Notes under the pieces: model-generated
Databases searched by the model: none
Seen by the model: the letters and a program-made list of their open reading frames with translations, nothing else
Told to the model about the DNA's origin: nothing
NCBI RefSeq assembly: GCF_002197755.1
Contig: NZ_NHOT01000001.1
Span: 682,001-746,000 of the forward strand
Direction: 5' to 3'
Source of the DNA: Pedobacter sp. AJM
GTDB lineage: Bacteria; Bacteroidota; Bacteroidia; Sphingobacteriales; Sphingobacteriaceae
Length of the DNA stretch: 64,000 bases
Part shown: piece by piece, positions 44,022-53,834 of the stretch
Position numbering within the stretch: position 1 is the stretch's first letter
Layout of the letters: the number at the start of each line of letters is the position of its first letter
Position numbers and translations under genes: made by a program

Positions 44022-44621
44022 CCTTTAAAGGTACGTAATTTTAGATTTTGGTATTCGGTAAAACCTGCAGAATATATTTAATATATTGATCCTAACGTCA
44101 AACCAAACACTATATTTTAGCAAATTACGAATTAAGTCATAATTTACTAATTAAACCCACATTTTTTTACAAACCAACTATGATCACAACCTTCTGAGGA
44201 AAGTTGAAGCATGAAATCATCTGCTATCGGCGCTTTGATTACCCTTGCCTTCGTCCAGTAAATTATAGCATTTGTAGGTGATCGAACAACAAATGTATTC
44301 GCTAAAGTTGTAGCACACTATTGCCTTGGTCTGAATCCTCTTTAATCAGAATGGTCATCCTTAAACACTGCAGAAATTTTTTGTAAATTAAGATCCTGAT
44401 AATGCCATTTTACGCAACCAGAATCCAACTAGATGCCTTATTTATAATATTTTAGCCTAAATAAAAAATAAAAACCCTATTGCTACAATATGAATCGAGA
44501 CAACACGTTATGCCTTTAAAAATATATCCTCAATTAATTAGCACAATATTTATATATTGATTTAAAATTGCTTAATTTTATCAGTTGAATCGTTGACGGG
44601 GCGATACTTTGAAACTCACTT
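44022..44621. other. 600-bp intergenic region between porV and gldJ
   Basis: No supported gene. It is AT-rich with near-palindromes around 44069-44086 and 44544-44561, and the only signal-like frame is a 16-codon peptide beginning MKSSAIGALITLAFVQ (44212-44262). Stop codons occur in all frames. It must hold the divergent promoters of porV and gldJ, but no exact TAnnTTTG is properly placed; TACTTTG (44606-44612) before gldJ is one base short. Confidence 0.6.
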
Positions 44622-46289
44622 ATGAAAAAACTATTACTATACTCTTTTACATGTTTGTCGGTAGCCATTCTGCTTTCCAGCTGTAGCTCGAAAGGTGGAA
44701 ACAGTTCTAGTAAAACCGGCATTCCTTATGCCAATCGTAAAAGTAAAACAAATCCTTCCGGAGCTTTTGCCGTAGCGACGCAATATAAGCGTGCACCCGG
44801 CCCGGGATTGATTCCAATTGAAGGCGGTGTTCTTGTGGTAGGCGGAAGTGCAATTGAAATTCCTGGAGTAGAACCAAATATCTACAACTATAAAAGACAG
44901 GTGACTGTGCCTTCATTTTATATGGATGAAACAGAGGTATCCAATACGGACTGGCTAGAATATTTACACTGGATCAGGTATAACTATCCGGAAGACCGGG
45001 AATTCTATTATAATGAGCTACCTGATACCCTTGTTTGGCGGAGTGCATTATCTTACAATGAACCCTATGTAGATAACTATTTGAGGCATCCGGCATACCG
45101 TGATTACCCCGTAGTAGGCGTTTCCTGGGAACAGGCATCCCGTTACTGTGAATGGCGGACCTCAAGGGCAAACGAGTTTATTTTGCGTGAAAAAGGTATC
45201 TTAACGGATTATAAAACACTTAATGCAGGCACAAGCGGTAAAGGGAATAATGCGACTGCTGCAGCAACACCTAGACCCGATAAGCCCTTTAATACGGATG
45301 CTTATCTGAATGGGCAATATGATGATAAAGGCAAAAATGCACCTATAGATTATAATACCAGAGCAGGTGCAGCAACCACAACAGCTGGTGCAGGAAAGGG
45401 AAATACTCAACCACGCAGAACAGCCACATTGGAAGATGGTGTAATTATGCAACCCTATCGCCTGCCTACTGAGGCTGAATGGGAGTATGCTGCATTGGGC
45501 TTAATCGGTAATACCGAATATGAAAATATTAATCAGAATAAAATCTATCCATGGAACGGATTAGGTGTAAGTTCAGCCAGCAAAAAAACGAGGGGCATGA
45601 TTCAGGCCAACTTTAAAAGGGCTCCGGGAGATTACATGGGTGTTGGCGGATCACTGAACGATAAGGGTGATTTAACTGTTCCGGTTATTCAATATGCGGC
45701 AAACGATTTTGGTTTATACAACATGGCCGGAAACGTTAATGAATGGGTTAACGATGTGTATAGAACAGGCACATTTACAGATGCTGATGCTTTTAACCCT
45801 TACCGTGGTAATTACTTCACCAATAAAAAATTGGAGGATGCTCAGAATGGTAAAATTGCGCTTGATAAATATGGCAACCCAATTAAAGAAAATGCATATT
45901 CAGGCAGAAAGCAAACCTGGGCTGAAAAACAGGCACAGGCCAAACGTATCGATTCTATTTCTAAATCTACGGATCCACAACCTATTACGGCTTCAAATAG
46001 TTATCAGGCAGATCAAAGGGGTTTTCGTGATAAACAAAATTTACTGCTGAATGAAGAAGGTGTAACCTTGGTTAATGATAAATCAAGGGTTTACAAAGGT
46101 GGTTCATGGAATGACATGGCCTACTGGTTAAATCCTGCAACACGTCGCTTTATGCAACAAGATGAATCATCTGCTGAAGTTGGATTTCGCTGCGCCATGA
46201 CGATGTTAGGTGCCCCGGAAATCAGCACTGCCGGAAAAAGAAGTTTCAAAACCCCACCTCCTAAACCTTATCGTGTTAAAGGAAGATAA
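44622..46289 (+). CDS. gldJ: Gliding-motility lipoprotein GldJ (SUMF1-like fold)
   Basis: 555 residues with a lipoprotein signal (lipobox LLSSC, C21). The formylglycine-generating-enzyme-like fold shows FYMDETEVSNTDWLEYLHW, VGVSWEQASRYCEWR, LPTEAEWEYAA, NMAGNVNEWVNDVY and a final VGFRCAM. The catalytic Cys pair of true FGE is not conserved. A Gly/Ala/Thr-rich stretch (about residues 204-270) is inserted before LPTEAEWEYA. GldJ helps stabilise GldK and is needed for type IX secretion and gliding in flavobacteria. Divergent from porV; ends at a strong terminator. Confidence 0.93.
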   Translation: MKKLLLYSFTCLSVAILLSSCSSKGGNSSSKTGIPYANRKSKTNPSGAFAVATQYKRAPGPGLIPIEGGVLVVGGSAIEIPGVEPNIYNYKRQVTVPSFYMDETEVSNTDWLEYLHWIRYNYPEDREFYYNELPDTLVWRSALSYNEPYVDNYLRHPAYRDYPVVGVSWEQASRYCEWRTSRANEFILREKGILTDYKTLNAGTSGKGNNATAAATPRPDKPFNTDAYLNGQYDDKGKNAPIDYNTRAGAATTTAGAGKGNTQPRRTATLEDGVIMQPYRLPTEAEWEYAALGLIGNTEYENINQNKIYPWNGLGVSSASKKTRGMIQANFKRAPGDYMGVGGSLNDKGDLTVPVIQYAANDFGLYNMAGNVNEWVNDVYRTGTFTDADAFNPYRGNYFTNKKLEDAQNGKIALDKYGNPIKENAYSGRKQTWAEKQAQAKRIDSISKSTDPQPITASNSYQADQRGFRDKQNLLLNEEGVTLVNDKSRVYKGGSWNDMAYWLNPATRRFMQQDESSAEVGFRCAMTMLGAPEISTAGKRSFKTPPPKPYRVKGR

Positions 46290-46294
46290 ATCAT

Positions 46295-46328
46295 AAAAAA
46301 GTCCCGGTTTTAGGCCGGGACTTTTTTT
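46295..46328. terminator. Bidirectional terminator after gldJ and the nuo-biotin array
   Basis: AAAAAGTCCCGG and CCGGGACTTTTT form a stem around TTTTAGG with A and T runs on the two sides, so it can stop both gldJ and the minus-strand array. Confidence 0.92.
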
Positions 46329-46348
46329 ATACAAAGACTTAGATATCG

Positions 46349-46849
46349 TTATTTAAACTGAATTAAGATCTGGTTCTTTTCTACCTTATCTCCTTGTTTA
46401 ACTAATACTTTACTAACTGTTCCATCCGTAGTTGACTTTAAGATATTTTCCATCTTCATGGCTTCCAGGATTAAAAGGTTATCGCCTTTTTTAACTTCAT
46501 CACCAGCATTCACCAATACTTTTAAAACCATACCAGGCATGGGCGCTTTCATTTCTAAAACTTTATTAGAATTGAGGTTATCCATACCCAGGTTTTTTAA
46601 TAACTGATCAAATCGGTCTTCAACTTTGGTTTGATAAATTGTCCCGTTGACTTTAATTTTACAGGTCTTATCTTGTTGATTTACTTCCACGACTTCTACA
46701 TTGAATGATTGATTTCGATATAAAATATGTGTTTCCGAAGCCGATATATCGATTAAATCCAATTCTACTGGCTGATCATTCACATGGAATTTAGTAGCGT
46801 CTCCGCTAATATTAAAAATGATATTCTTATTCACCTCGATCTTATCCAT
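46349..46849 (-). CDS. Biotin carboxyl-carrier-type protein
   Basis: 166 residues. The biotinyl domain is in the last 70, with EAMKMEN (K132 is the biotin site) and the mirror-image PMPGMVLKVLVNAGDEV hairpin. The N-terminal half resembles the linker found before the biotinyl domain in propionyl-CoA or pyruvate carboxylase carrier subunits. The matching carboxylase and transferase genes are not nearby. Last gene of the long minus-strand array, 4 bp after the DUF4159 gene. Confidence 0.9.
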   Translation of the reverse strand: MDKIEVNKNIIFNISGDATKFHVNDQPVELDLIDISASETHILYRNQSFNVEVVEVNQQDKTCKIKVNGTIYQTKVEDRFDQLLKNLGMDNLNSNKVLEMKAPMPGMVLKVLVNAGDEVKKGDNLLILEAMKMENILKSTTDGTVSKVLVKQGDKVEKNQILIQFK

Positions 46850-46853
46850 AGGT

Positions 46854-47579
46854 CTATTGTGTTAAAGCATATTGCACTAAATTAGCGCCCATTTTTAGTG
46901 CTTTTAAGCGCGTTTCCTGTGTGTCTCCGGCGTATGTGCCCAAATCTTCCCAGCCATTCCCTAAATCGCATTCATAGGTGTAATAGCAAACGACCCTGCC
47001 CTTATAAATTAAAGCAAATCCCTGCGGACGTTTATTATCATGTTCATGAATTTTAGGCAATCCTCCTGGGAATTTAAATTTCTGCTGATAAATGGCATGA
47101 TTGGATGGTAGTTCTACAAAATCCAATTCAGGAAAAACTTTTTTCATTTGCGGCCGGATAAATTTATCTAAGCCATAATTATCGTCAATATGCAGAAAAC
47201 CTCCTCCTGTTAAATATTGTCGTAAGTTTTTTACTTCAAGATCGCTAAACTGTACATTCCCATGCCCGGTCATATAAACAAAGGGAAAGTTGAAGATATC
47301 TTTACTCCCTACTTCTACTATGCTTTCTTCTGGATAAAAATTAGTTTTCAGGTTGGTATTACAAAATGAAATGAGGTTAGGTAAAGCTGTACGATCAGCA
47401 TACCAGTCTCCCCCACCACTATATTTTAATTTCCCCATCCTGTAAGAAGGGACAGTAAAAGACAAAAGACAAAAAAGTAAAGAGAAAGGAATGAGGAGAA
47501 ACGAAAAAAAGAATAATCGTTTTAAGAAGAATGAATGCTGACCTTTAACTTTTAACTTATCGCTTATAACTTTTTTCAT
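46854..47579 (-). CDS. DUF4159-domain protein
   Basis: 241 residues. Membrane segment or signal at about 19-45, then the DUF4159 domain with LKYSGGGDWYADRTALPNL, VYMTGHGNVQFSDLEV, GGFLHIDDNYGLDKF and a Cys in the C-terminal YTYECDLGNGWED. The domain is a beta-alpha fold seen in GldG-like/ThuA-related proteins, with no known reaction. The first 15 codons look like AT-rich filler (ISDKLKVKG). It shares an ATGA stop-start overlap with rsmE. Confidence 0.85.
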   Translation of the reverse strand: MKKVISDKLKVKGQHSFFLKRLFFFSFLLIPFSLLFCLLSFTVPSYRMGKLKYSGGGDWYADRTALPNLISFCNTNLKTNFYPEESIVEVGSKDIFNFPFVYMTGHGNVQFSDLEVKNLRQYLTGGGFLHIDDNYGLDKFIRPQMKKVFPELDFVELPSNHAIYQQKFKFPGGLPKIHEHDNKRPQGFALIYKGRVVCYYTYECDLGNGWEDLGTYAGDTQETRLKALKMGANLVQYALTQ

Positions 47580-48280
47580 CGGTTAAGGTAATTGATTTCA
47601 AAACAAACGGACAATGCAGCAGTTTCTGTGCGCAGCCTGTTTTCACCTAAAGTTAATGGTTTAAAGCCTTTATTCAAAGCCAAACCAACTTCTTCTGGTG
47701 TGAAGTCACCTTCGGGACCGATAAGAATTAAATATTTTTGATGAGGCACTGCTAAATCAGAGATGAATTTCTTTTCTGAATCTTGAATACAATGGGCAAT
47801 TAAACGCTCGCCTTCGAATGGCTGTTTCAAAAAATCATCGAAAGAAATTGCCTCATTTAGTTTAGGATGATAAGCTTTGATGGATTGTTTAACAGCAGCT
47901 GTAATTACCTTATTTAACCTGTCATCTTTTACTATCCTGCGTTCAGAACGGTCTGTAATGATGGGCGTAATTTCATCAATCCCCAGTTCAGTAGCCTTTT
48001 CAAGGAACCACTCCAATCGGTCAATGTTTTTAGTTGGCGCTACAGCCATGTGTAAATAGTGATTACGCTTATGAAATTCCCTTTCCACATTTAAAACGGA
48101 TAGCGTAACTTTTTTAGGATGATCGTCAATAATTTCGGCTGTATAGAAACCGCCAATACCATCAACCAGGTTAACAACTGTTCCTTTTGAAAGCCGAAGC
48201 ACCCGAACACAATGCTTACTTTCTTCTTCGTTTAGGGTATAAGTATTTTTGGAAATATCTGGCGTATAAAAAATATGCAT
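47576..48280 (-). CDS. rsmE: 16S rRNA (uracil-1498-N3)-methyltransferase
   Basis: 234 residues, PUA-like N-terminal domain (1-70) followed by a SPOUT knot domain with the SAM-binding segments LILIGPEGDFTPEEV and LTLGENRLRTETAAL. It methylates U1498 in the 16S rRNA decoding region. 9 bp after the CNNM gene, and overlapping the DUF4159 start by four bases. Confidence 0.96.
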   Translation of the reverse strand: MHIFYTPDISKNTYTLNEEESKHCVRVLRLSKGTVVNLVDGIGGFYTAEIIDDHPKKVTLSVLNVEREFHKRNHYLHMAVAPTKNIDRLEWFLEKATELGIDEITPIITDRSERRIVKDDRLNKVITAAVKQSIKAYHPKLNEAISFDDFLKQPFEGERLIAHCIQDSEKKFISDLAVPHQKYLILIGPEGDFTPEEVGLALNKGFKPLTLGENRLRTETAALSVCFEINYLNR

Positions 48281-48289
48281 GCATTGAAA

Positions 48290-49717
48290 TTAGTGATTAT
48301 CAACCATATCTTCTTTATTGATCACCAATTCTAACTTTATGGTTTCGATATTTTGTTCAGTTTTCTTCAGAATGGTAAACAGATAACCATAAGATTCATT
48401 GCTTTCGCCAACTTCCGGAATACGTTCAAACACATGCGACACTAGACCACCAATGGTATCGAAATCTTCATCCTCCGGTAAATCATGTGGCAAATGTTCA
48501 TTAACATCATAAACTGTTGCAAAGGCGTTTACAATAAACTCATTATCAGAAACCTTTTCAACCAATGGTTTTTCCTCATCGTATTCATCCTGAATTTCTC
48601 CAACAAGCTCTTCTACAATATCTTCAAGGGTAACCATACCTGCTGTTCCACCGAATTCATCTAATACAATAGCAATCTGAATGCGGTTACTCTGAAGTTC
48701 GCTCATCAAATCATTAATCTTTTTTGTTTCCGTAACAAAATAGGGCTTACGGATAATGTCGTTTAATGTCCAATGCTGGTTTCCGGCTGCAACGAGCGGC
48801 AAAATATCTTTAGCGTGAATGATACCGACAATTTTATCCATGATGTCATCATAAACCGGTAAACGGGAGTATCCTTCTTTAATAATTGTATCCACCACTT
48901 CTTCCTTTGGAGAAGTTAATTCAATACCCGAAATTTTAGTTCGTGGCACCATAATATTTTTAACCACACGCTCATTAAAATCAAATACATTTTTAATTAA
49001 TTCGTGTTCGTTATTATCTAATGCACCACTCTCTTTACCTTGTTCAAGCAAGTACTGTAATTCTTCGGTGCTATGCAGTGATTCATGCCCTGCGGAAGTA
49101 TCAATCCCGAATGGTTTTAAAATTACAGCAGCCAAGCTGTTTAACGTCCATATAAATGGCCGGAAAACGACATAAAAGATCTGTAAGGGTACGGATACAA
49201 ATAATGTTGTGGCTACCGGACGCTGAATGGCGAATGATTTGGGAGCCAGTTCACCAAATACGATATGCATAATGGTGATCAGAGAAAAGGCTACAATGGT
49301 TGATGCGGTATGAATGGTTGCATCACTTAAACCCCATTGTAAGCTATCAAAAAGATTTTTAAAGATAGTATGCATAACGCCTTCACCAACCCAACCCAGG
49401 CCAAGTGATGCAAGCGTTATACCTAACTGTGTGGCAGCTAAATAACCATCCAGGTTATGGATAATTGTTTTAGCCATTTTACCCACTCTGCTGCCTGTTT
49501 TTGCTTTGATTTCAATTTGTGAAGCCCGGACTTTAACAATGGCAAACTCTGCCGCAACAAAAAATCCATTCAACAATACCAGGAACAAAGCAAAAAATAA
49601 CCGCCATCCAACTGATGTTGTATCAGTTTCCGCTAAGGCAACCATCGCCAGGCTTGATGATGGAAGGATTGCGCTTAATTTAATATTTAAAAACAAGCAA
49701 ACCGTGGGTAAATCCAT
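48290..49717 (-). CDS. CNNM/CorC-type membrane protein with CBS pair
   Basis: 475 residues. Four-span DUF21 domain (about 35-215, FFALFLVLLNGFFVAAEFAIVK), a pair of CBS domains (about 240-370, NIMVPRTKISG and GTAGMVTLEDIVEELVGEI), then a CorC_HlyC domain to the end. The family is linked to magnesium or cobalt efflux and not to hemolysis despite old names. Its ATG overlaps the stop of ppa by one base. An internal Met start (codon 25) would still keep the first span. Confidence 0.92.
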   Translation of the reverse strand: MDLPTVCLFLNIKLSAILPSSSLAMVALAETDTTSVGWRLFFALFLVLLNGFFVAAEFAIVKVRASQIEIKAKTGSRVGKMAKTIIHNLDGYLAATQLGITLASLGLGWVGEGVMHTIFKNLFDSLQWGLSDATIHTASTIVAFSLITIMHIVFGELAPKSFAIQRPVATTLFVSVPLQIFYVVFRPFIWTLNSLAAVILKPFGIDTSAGHESLHSTEELQYLLEQGKESGALDNNEHELIKNVFDFNERVVKNIMVPRTKISGIELTSPKEEVVDTIIKEGYSRLPVYDDIMDKIVGIIHAKDILPLVAAGNQHWTLNDIIRKPYFVTETKKINDLMSELQSNRIQIAIVLDEFGGTAGMVTLEDIVEELVGEIQDEYDEEKPLVEKVSDNEFIVNAFATVYDVNEHLPHDLPEDEDFDTIGGLVSHVFERIPEVGESNESYGYLFTILKKTEQNIETIKLELVINKEDMVDNH

Positions 49718-50268
49718 TAAGCTAATTCTCTAAATGTGGTATTATAAAGTTCCATGCTCTCTTTAATCACTTTATGAGCATAGCGAATACCTAACAAATG
49801 TTCGATGGTTACATTTTTATCTTCTAATGCTTTATAATCCTGAAAGAAACGAACAATTTCTTTCATCTGGTGCGGAGGCAATTCATCTAAGTCGTTAATA
49901 TAGTTAACAGACATATCATGAGCAGCAACAGCTATAATCTTATCATCCTGCTCTCCATTATCCACCATATGCATTACACCTACAACCTTTGCTTCGATTA
50001 ATGTCATAGGATAAACATCAACTGAACAAAGCACTAAAATATCTAAAGGATCTTTATCGTCACAATAAGTTTGTGGAATAAAACCATAATTTGCAGGATA
50101 CATCACTGATGAAAAAAGAACCCTGTCTAATTTAATTAATCCTGATTCTTTATCTATTTCGTATTTTGCTTTTGAGCCTTTTGGGATTTCAATAATTGCA
50201 TTTACAATTTCCGGTACGTTTTTACCTGGTGATACGCTATGCCAAGCGTGGGTTTCTTCTTTTGCCAT
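49717..50268 (-). CDS. ppa: Inorganic pyrophosphatase (family I)
   Basis: 183 residues. The active-site aspartates are in [11 protein letters not shown] and the binding [13 protein letters not shown] and [15 protein letters not shown] segments; the C-terminal part is short as in bacterial hexameric forms. It removes pyrophosphate in the cytoplasm and pulls biosynthesis forward. Gene sits 8 bp after dedA and one base overlaps the next gene. Confidence 0.97.
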   Translation of the reverse strand: MAKEETHAWHSVSPGKNVPEIVNAIIEIPKGSKAKYEIDKESGLIKLDRVLFSSVMYPANYGFIPQTYCDDKDPLDILVLCSVDVYPMTLIEAKVVGVMHMVDNGEQDDKIIAVAAHDMSVNYINDLDELPPHQMKEIVRFFQDYKALEDKNVTIEHLLGIRYAHKVIKESMELYNTTFRELA

Positions 50269-50276
50269 TTTTAATT

Positions 50277-50927
50277 TTAATCTGTCTTATCCTCTTCAGA
50301 ACTTGTTACTTTACTTTTTACAAATGTAATCAATAAAGGGATAGTTGTGATAATGATGAAGCCAATAATAATATATAATAAGTAATCGTTAATTTCTTTT
50401 TCAAACCTTTTTCCTAAGAAATATCCTAGTAAAGTAAGCGAGCAAATCCATAATACACCACCCACTACATTGTAAAGGGCAAATCGCTTAAAGTCTAATC
50501 TCACCACCCCAGCAAAAATCGGTGCAAAAGTTCTAACAATCGGAACAAATCTGCCCATGATTAATGCGAAAGCCCCCTGTTTGTTATAATAACGTTCTGC
50601 AGCTTTGAGATATTTCTTTTTAAAGAAAAAACTGTCTTTTCTAGTGTACAGCACCGGCCCTGTTTTTCTTCCGAACCAGTAACCAGTAAAATTTCCTGAA
50701 ATTGCAGCAACGCACAATCCTGCCAACAGCAATGCAATGTTGACATCCAGCTTCCCTGTTGCTACAAACATTCCAGCTAAAAACAGTAAATAATCACCAG
50801 GGAGGAAGAAACCGAAGAATAAACCGGTCTCTGCATAAATGACAAATACAACAAGATAGAAACCGCCTTCCCTCAATAATTTCTCGGGATCAATCAGGTG
50901 ATGCAGGTTATTCCAAAAATCGTGCAT
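50277..50927 (-). CDS. DedA-family membrane protein
   Basis: 216 residues with about five membrane spans. Family motifs: [29 protein letters not shown] and [21 protein letters not shown], with the conserved Arg and Pro pairs. DedA proteins recycle undecaprenyl phosphate or other lipids. Begins 46 bp after nuoN, so probably read as part of the same array. Confidence 0.93.
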   Translation of the reverse strand: MHDFWNNLHHLIDPEKLLREGGFYLVVFVIYAETGLFFGFFLPGDYLLFLAGMFVATGKLDVNIALLLAGLCVAAISGNFTGYWFGRKTGPVLYTRKDSFFFKKKYLKAAERYYNKQGAFALIMGRFVPIVRTFAPIFAGVVRLDFKRFALYNVVGGVLWICSLTLLGYFLGKRFEKEINDYLLYIIIGFIIITTIPLLITFVKSKVTSSEEDKTD

Positions 50928-50973
50928 ATAAGTTATTTGTAAAACTACAAATAATTATCTAACAACTGTATAC

Positions 50974-52347
50974 CTATATTAGGTTTAAAATAATTGCAGG
51001 ATAAATACCCAAAATAAGCGTAATCGCTACTGATACCAATAGAACTACCTTATACTGACCTGGTGTAGAAAGTTCGATTTCTGCCCCTTCTTTAAACCAC
51101 ATGGCTACAATAACCTTAAAGTAATAGTAAAAACCTACCAGCGCGTTTAGGATGGCAAAGGCTACCAATAACATTTGATATTCGCCCATTACATTCAGGA
51201 ACATCAAATATTTCCCGATAAAGCCAGCAGTTAAAGGAATACCTGCTAAAGATAACATCGCAACCGTGAGCGAAAGTGCCACTAAAGGATTTTTCCTGCC
51301 CAAACCGTTGAAGCTCTCAAAACTATCACTGCCGGTTTTTTGCTTTACCAGAATCAACACCGCAAATGCAATGATGGAAGCGAAAGTATAGGCCGCCGCA
51401 TAAACTAAAACATTGTTTTCTGAATTTGCACTTAATACAATAAGAGAAAACAACAGGTAACCTGCATGAGAGATACTGGAATACGCTAACATCCGCTTAA
51501 AGTTCTTCTGAAACAGTGCCGTAATGTTACCAATGAATAAGGTTAAACAAACAATTACAATTAAAGGTGCCACCCAGAAATCATGAAGGGGAGCAAAAGC
51601 ATCTGAAAACAACCTTAAGAAAGCAGCGAAACCAGCTGTTTTAACCACGGTACTCATAAAGGTGGTAATCAATGTAGGAGACCCTTCATATACATCAGGT
51701 GTCCAGAAATGGAACGGTGCAGCGCCAACTTTAAAGCATAAACCAATCATCATCAGGATAACGCCAGGATAAAAAATTGGCGATATCGCTTTACTGTTGT
51801 CAACCAGGTAAGCCTGAATTTTATCTAAATCAAATGAACCGGTAGCACCGTAAATTAAGGTAATACCGAACAGTAAAAAGCCTGTTGAAAATGCACCCAT
51901 TAAAAAATACTTTAATGATGCTTCGTTCGATGCAAAGTCCCTTTTTCGGATCCCGGCCAGAATGTATAAACTTACCGACATGATTTCAAGTCCCACAAAA
52001 AGCATCGCCATATTTTTATACGATACCATCATAATCATCCCGGCAAGGGCGAAAAGAATTAAAGTATAGTATTCGGCTATGTTATCACTTTTAGCATGAA
52101 AATAGTTCTGTGTCAACAGGAAAATCAAAAGTGTACCAATGATACAAACGCCAGAGAATGCTAACGCAAAGTTATCTGTCTGCATCATGCCGAAGTGAAT
52201 GGCATGACCATTCCAGGCGCCGATAGTAAATCCCAATGCGGTAAGCAAGCCAACAACAGTAAGCGGCAGTAATGCTTTCTTGGCTTTAAACAATCCTGCA
52301 TAAAGAACAATAAAAGCGGTTATACTAATGGTTATGATAATATTCAT
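50974..52347 (-). CDS. nuoN: NADH-quinone oxidoreductase subunit N
   Basis: 457 residues, about 14 spans, antiporter-like subunit of complex I. The lysine of the discontinuous helix appears in KVGAAPFHFWTPDVYEG and the conserved KRMLAYSSISHAGYLLF segment follows. It pumps protons as part of the distal membrane arm. Starts 3 bp after nuoM. Confidence 0.97.
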   Translation of the reverse strand: MNIIITISITAFIVLYAGLFKAKKALLPLTVVGLLTALGFTIGAWNGHAIHFGMMQTDNFALAFSGVCIIGTLLIFLLTQNYFHAKSDNIAEYYTLILFALAGMIMMVSYKNMAMLFVGLEIMSVSLYILAGIRKRDFASNEASLKYFLMGAFSTGFLLFGITLIYGATGSFDLDKIQAYLVDNSKAISPIFYPGVILMMIGLCFKVGAAPFHFWTPDVYEGSPTLITTFMSTVVKTAGFAAFLRLFSDAFAPLHDFWVAPLIVIVCLTLFIGNITALFQKNFKRMLAYSSISHAGYLLFSLIVLSANSENNVLVYAAAYTFASIIAFAVLILVKQKTGSDSFESFNGLGRKNPLVALSLTVAMLSLAGIPLTAGFIGKYLMFLNVMGEYQMLLVAFAILNALVGFYYYFKVIVAMWFKEGAEIELSTPGQYKVVLLVSVAITLILGIYPAIILNLI

Positions 52348-52350
52348 TGC

Positions 52351-53814
52351 TTATTTTACTGATGTTAATTTTTGATGTACCTGTTCTAATAAATGTTGTA
52401 CAGATGCCTCTGTTAAATGCAATAATGGTTTTGGATAAACACCCAAAATAATAATCAAGGCACAAATAATGTAAAGGACTAATTTTTCAGTTCCTTTAAT
52501 ATCTGTGAAGGTAATGGTTAATTCGTTGGTTTTACCAAGCATTACATTTTGATACATGCGCAACATGTAAACTGCGCCGAAAATGATGGTTAGCCCTGCA
52601 ATTGCAGCAGCCCATATACCGTAATTGTAAACCCCCATTAATAGCAGGAATTCACCAATAAAACCATTCGTTCCGGGTAAAGCTACTGTACCCAAAACAA
52701 TAATTAAAAATGCGATAGCCAATTGTGGAGCCAACTTAGCAATACCGCCAAGTTCTTCAATCTTATTCGTTTTTAACCTGGAGAAAATAATATCCAAAAC
52801 GAAGAACAGACCAACCACGTTAATACCATGACTTAACATTTGAACCATTGCACCTTGCATACCTTGTTGGTTCAATGCAAAAATGCCGGCAGAAATTAAC
52901 CCAACGTGAGCAATAGATGAATAAGCAACGAGTCGCTTAGCGTCTTTCTGAGTAAAGGCAATGAGTGAAGCGTAAACAATTCCGATAATGGACAGTACCA
53001 TAGCCAGACAAGACCAATCCTGAACGCCCGTTGGCACAATCGGCAACAACCACCTGATTACACCGTAAATACCCATTTTTAACATGATACCGGATAACAG
53101 CATCGTTCCTTGAGTTGGAGCTGCCGTATAGGTATCTGGCTGCCAGGTATGGAAAGGGAAAATCGGCATCTTGATCGCGAATGCAATAAAGAAAGCCCAG
53201 AAAATCCAGCCTTGTTGTGCACTATCTAAGTTTAAAGCATAAAAAGCCTGAATATCGAAGTTGTGGGCTGGGTTTTGTAAGTATAAATAAATAATACCCA
53301 TCAACATAAACAATGAACCTGCAATCGTATAAACGAAGAATTTCATGTTAATGCGTATCCTATCTTTTCCGCCCCAGAATGCGCAAATAAAGTAAATCGG
53401 AATCAATGCAGCTTCCCATCCTATATAAAATAAGAAAGCATCCATTGCGGTAAAAACCAATAATAAACCAGCCTGCATGAATAAAATCAAGGCATAAAAA
53501 GCAGCCGGATTTTTATAATCATGTTTGTAGCTCGATAAAATGATAATCGGAATAAGCAAATTCGTAAGTAATACCACTAACATGCTAATGCCATCGATAC
53601 CTGCATGGAAACGAATGCCAAGATCTGCAATCCATGGTAAGTTTGCTTCGAACTGTGTACTTGCGTCTGGAATAAAGTTACAGGCAATGAACAAGGCCAG
53701 GCCCAGAGATGCAACCGAAATTACGGTCGAAACTATTTTAGCCGACTTACCTGCAAGGGCCGTAATAATTGCACCTGCAAGCGGAAGAAATATAAGTAGT
53801 AAAAGTTGTTCCAT
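52351..53814 (-). CDS. nuoM: NADH-quinone oxidoreductase subunit M
   Basis: 487 residues, 14 spans. Characteristic KMPIFPFHTWQPDTYTAAPT and KDAKRLVAYSSIAHVGLI segments contain the channel Lys and the Glu (GWEAALIPIYF) of antiporter-like subunits. 20 bp after nuoL. Confidence 0.97.
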   Translation of the reverse strand: MEQLLLLIFLPLAGAIITALAGKSAKIVSTVISVASLGLALFIACNFIPDASTQFEANLPWIADLGIRFHAGIDGISMLVVLLTNLLIPIIILSSYKHDYKNPAAFYALILFMQAGLLLVFTAMDAFLFYIGWEAALIPIYFICAFWGGKDRIRINMKFFVYTIAGSLFMLMGIIYLYLQNPAHNFDIQAFYALNLDSAQQGWIFWAFFIAFAIKMPIFPFHTWQPDTYTAAPTQGTMLLSGIMLKMGIYGVIRWLLPIVPTGVQDWSCLAMVLSIIGIVYASLIAFTQKDAKRLVAYSSIAHVGLISAGIFALNQQGMQGAMVQMLSHGINVVGLFFVLDIIFSRLKTNKIEELGGIAKLAPQLAIAFLIIVLGTVALPGTNGFIGEFLLLMGVYNYGIWAAAIAGLTIIFGAVYMLRMYQNVMLGKTNELTITFTDIKGTEKLVLYIICALIIILGVYPKPLLHLTEASVQHLLEQVHQKLTSVK

Positions 53815-53834
53815 TATTTATTTTTGAACCCTTT

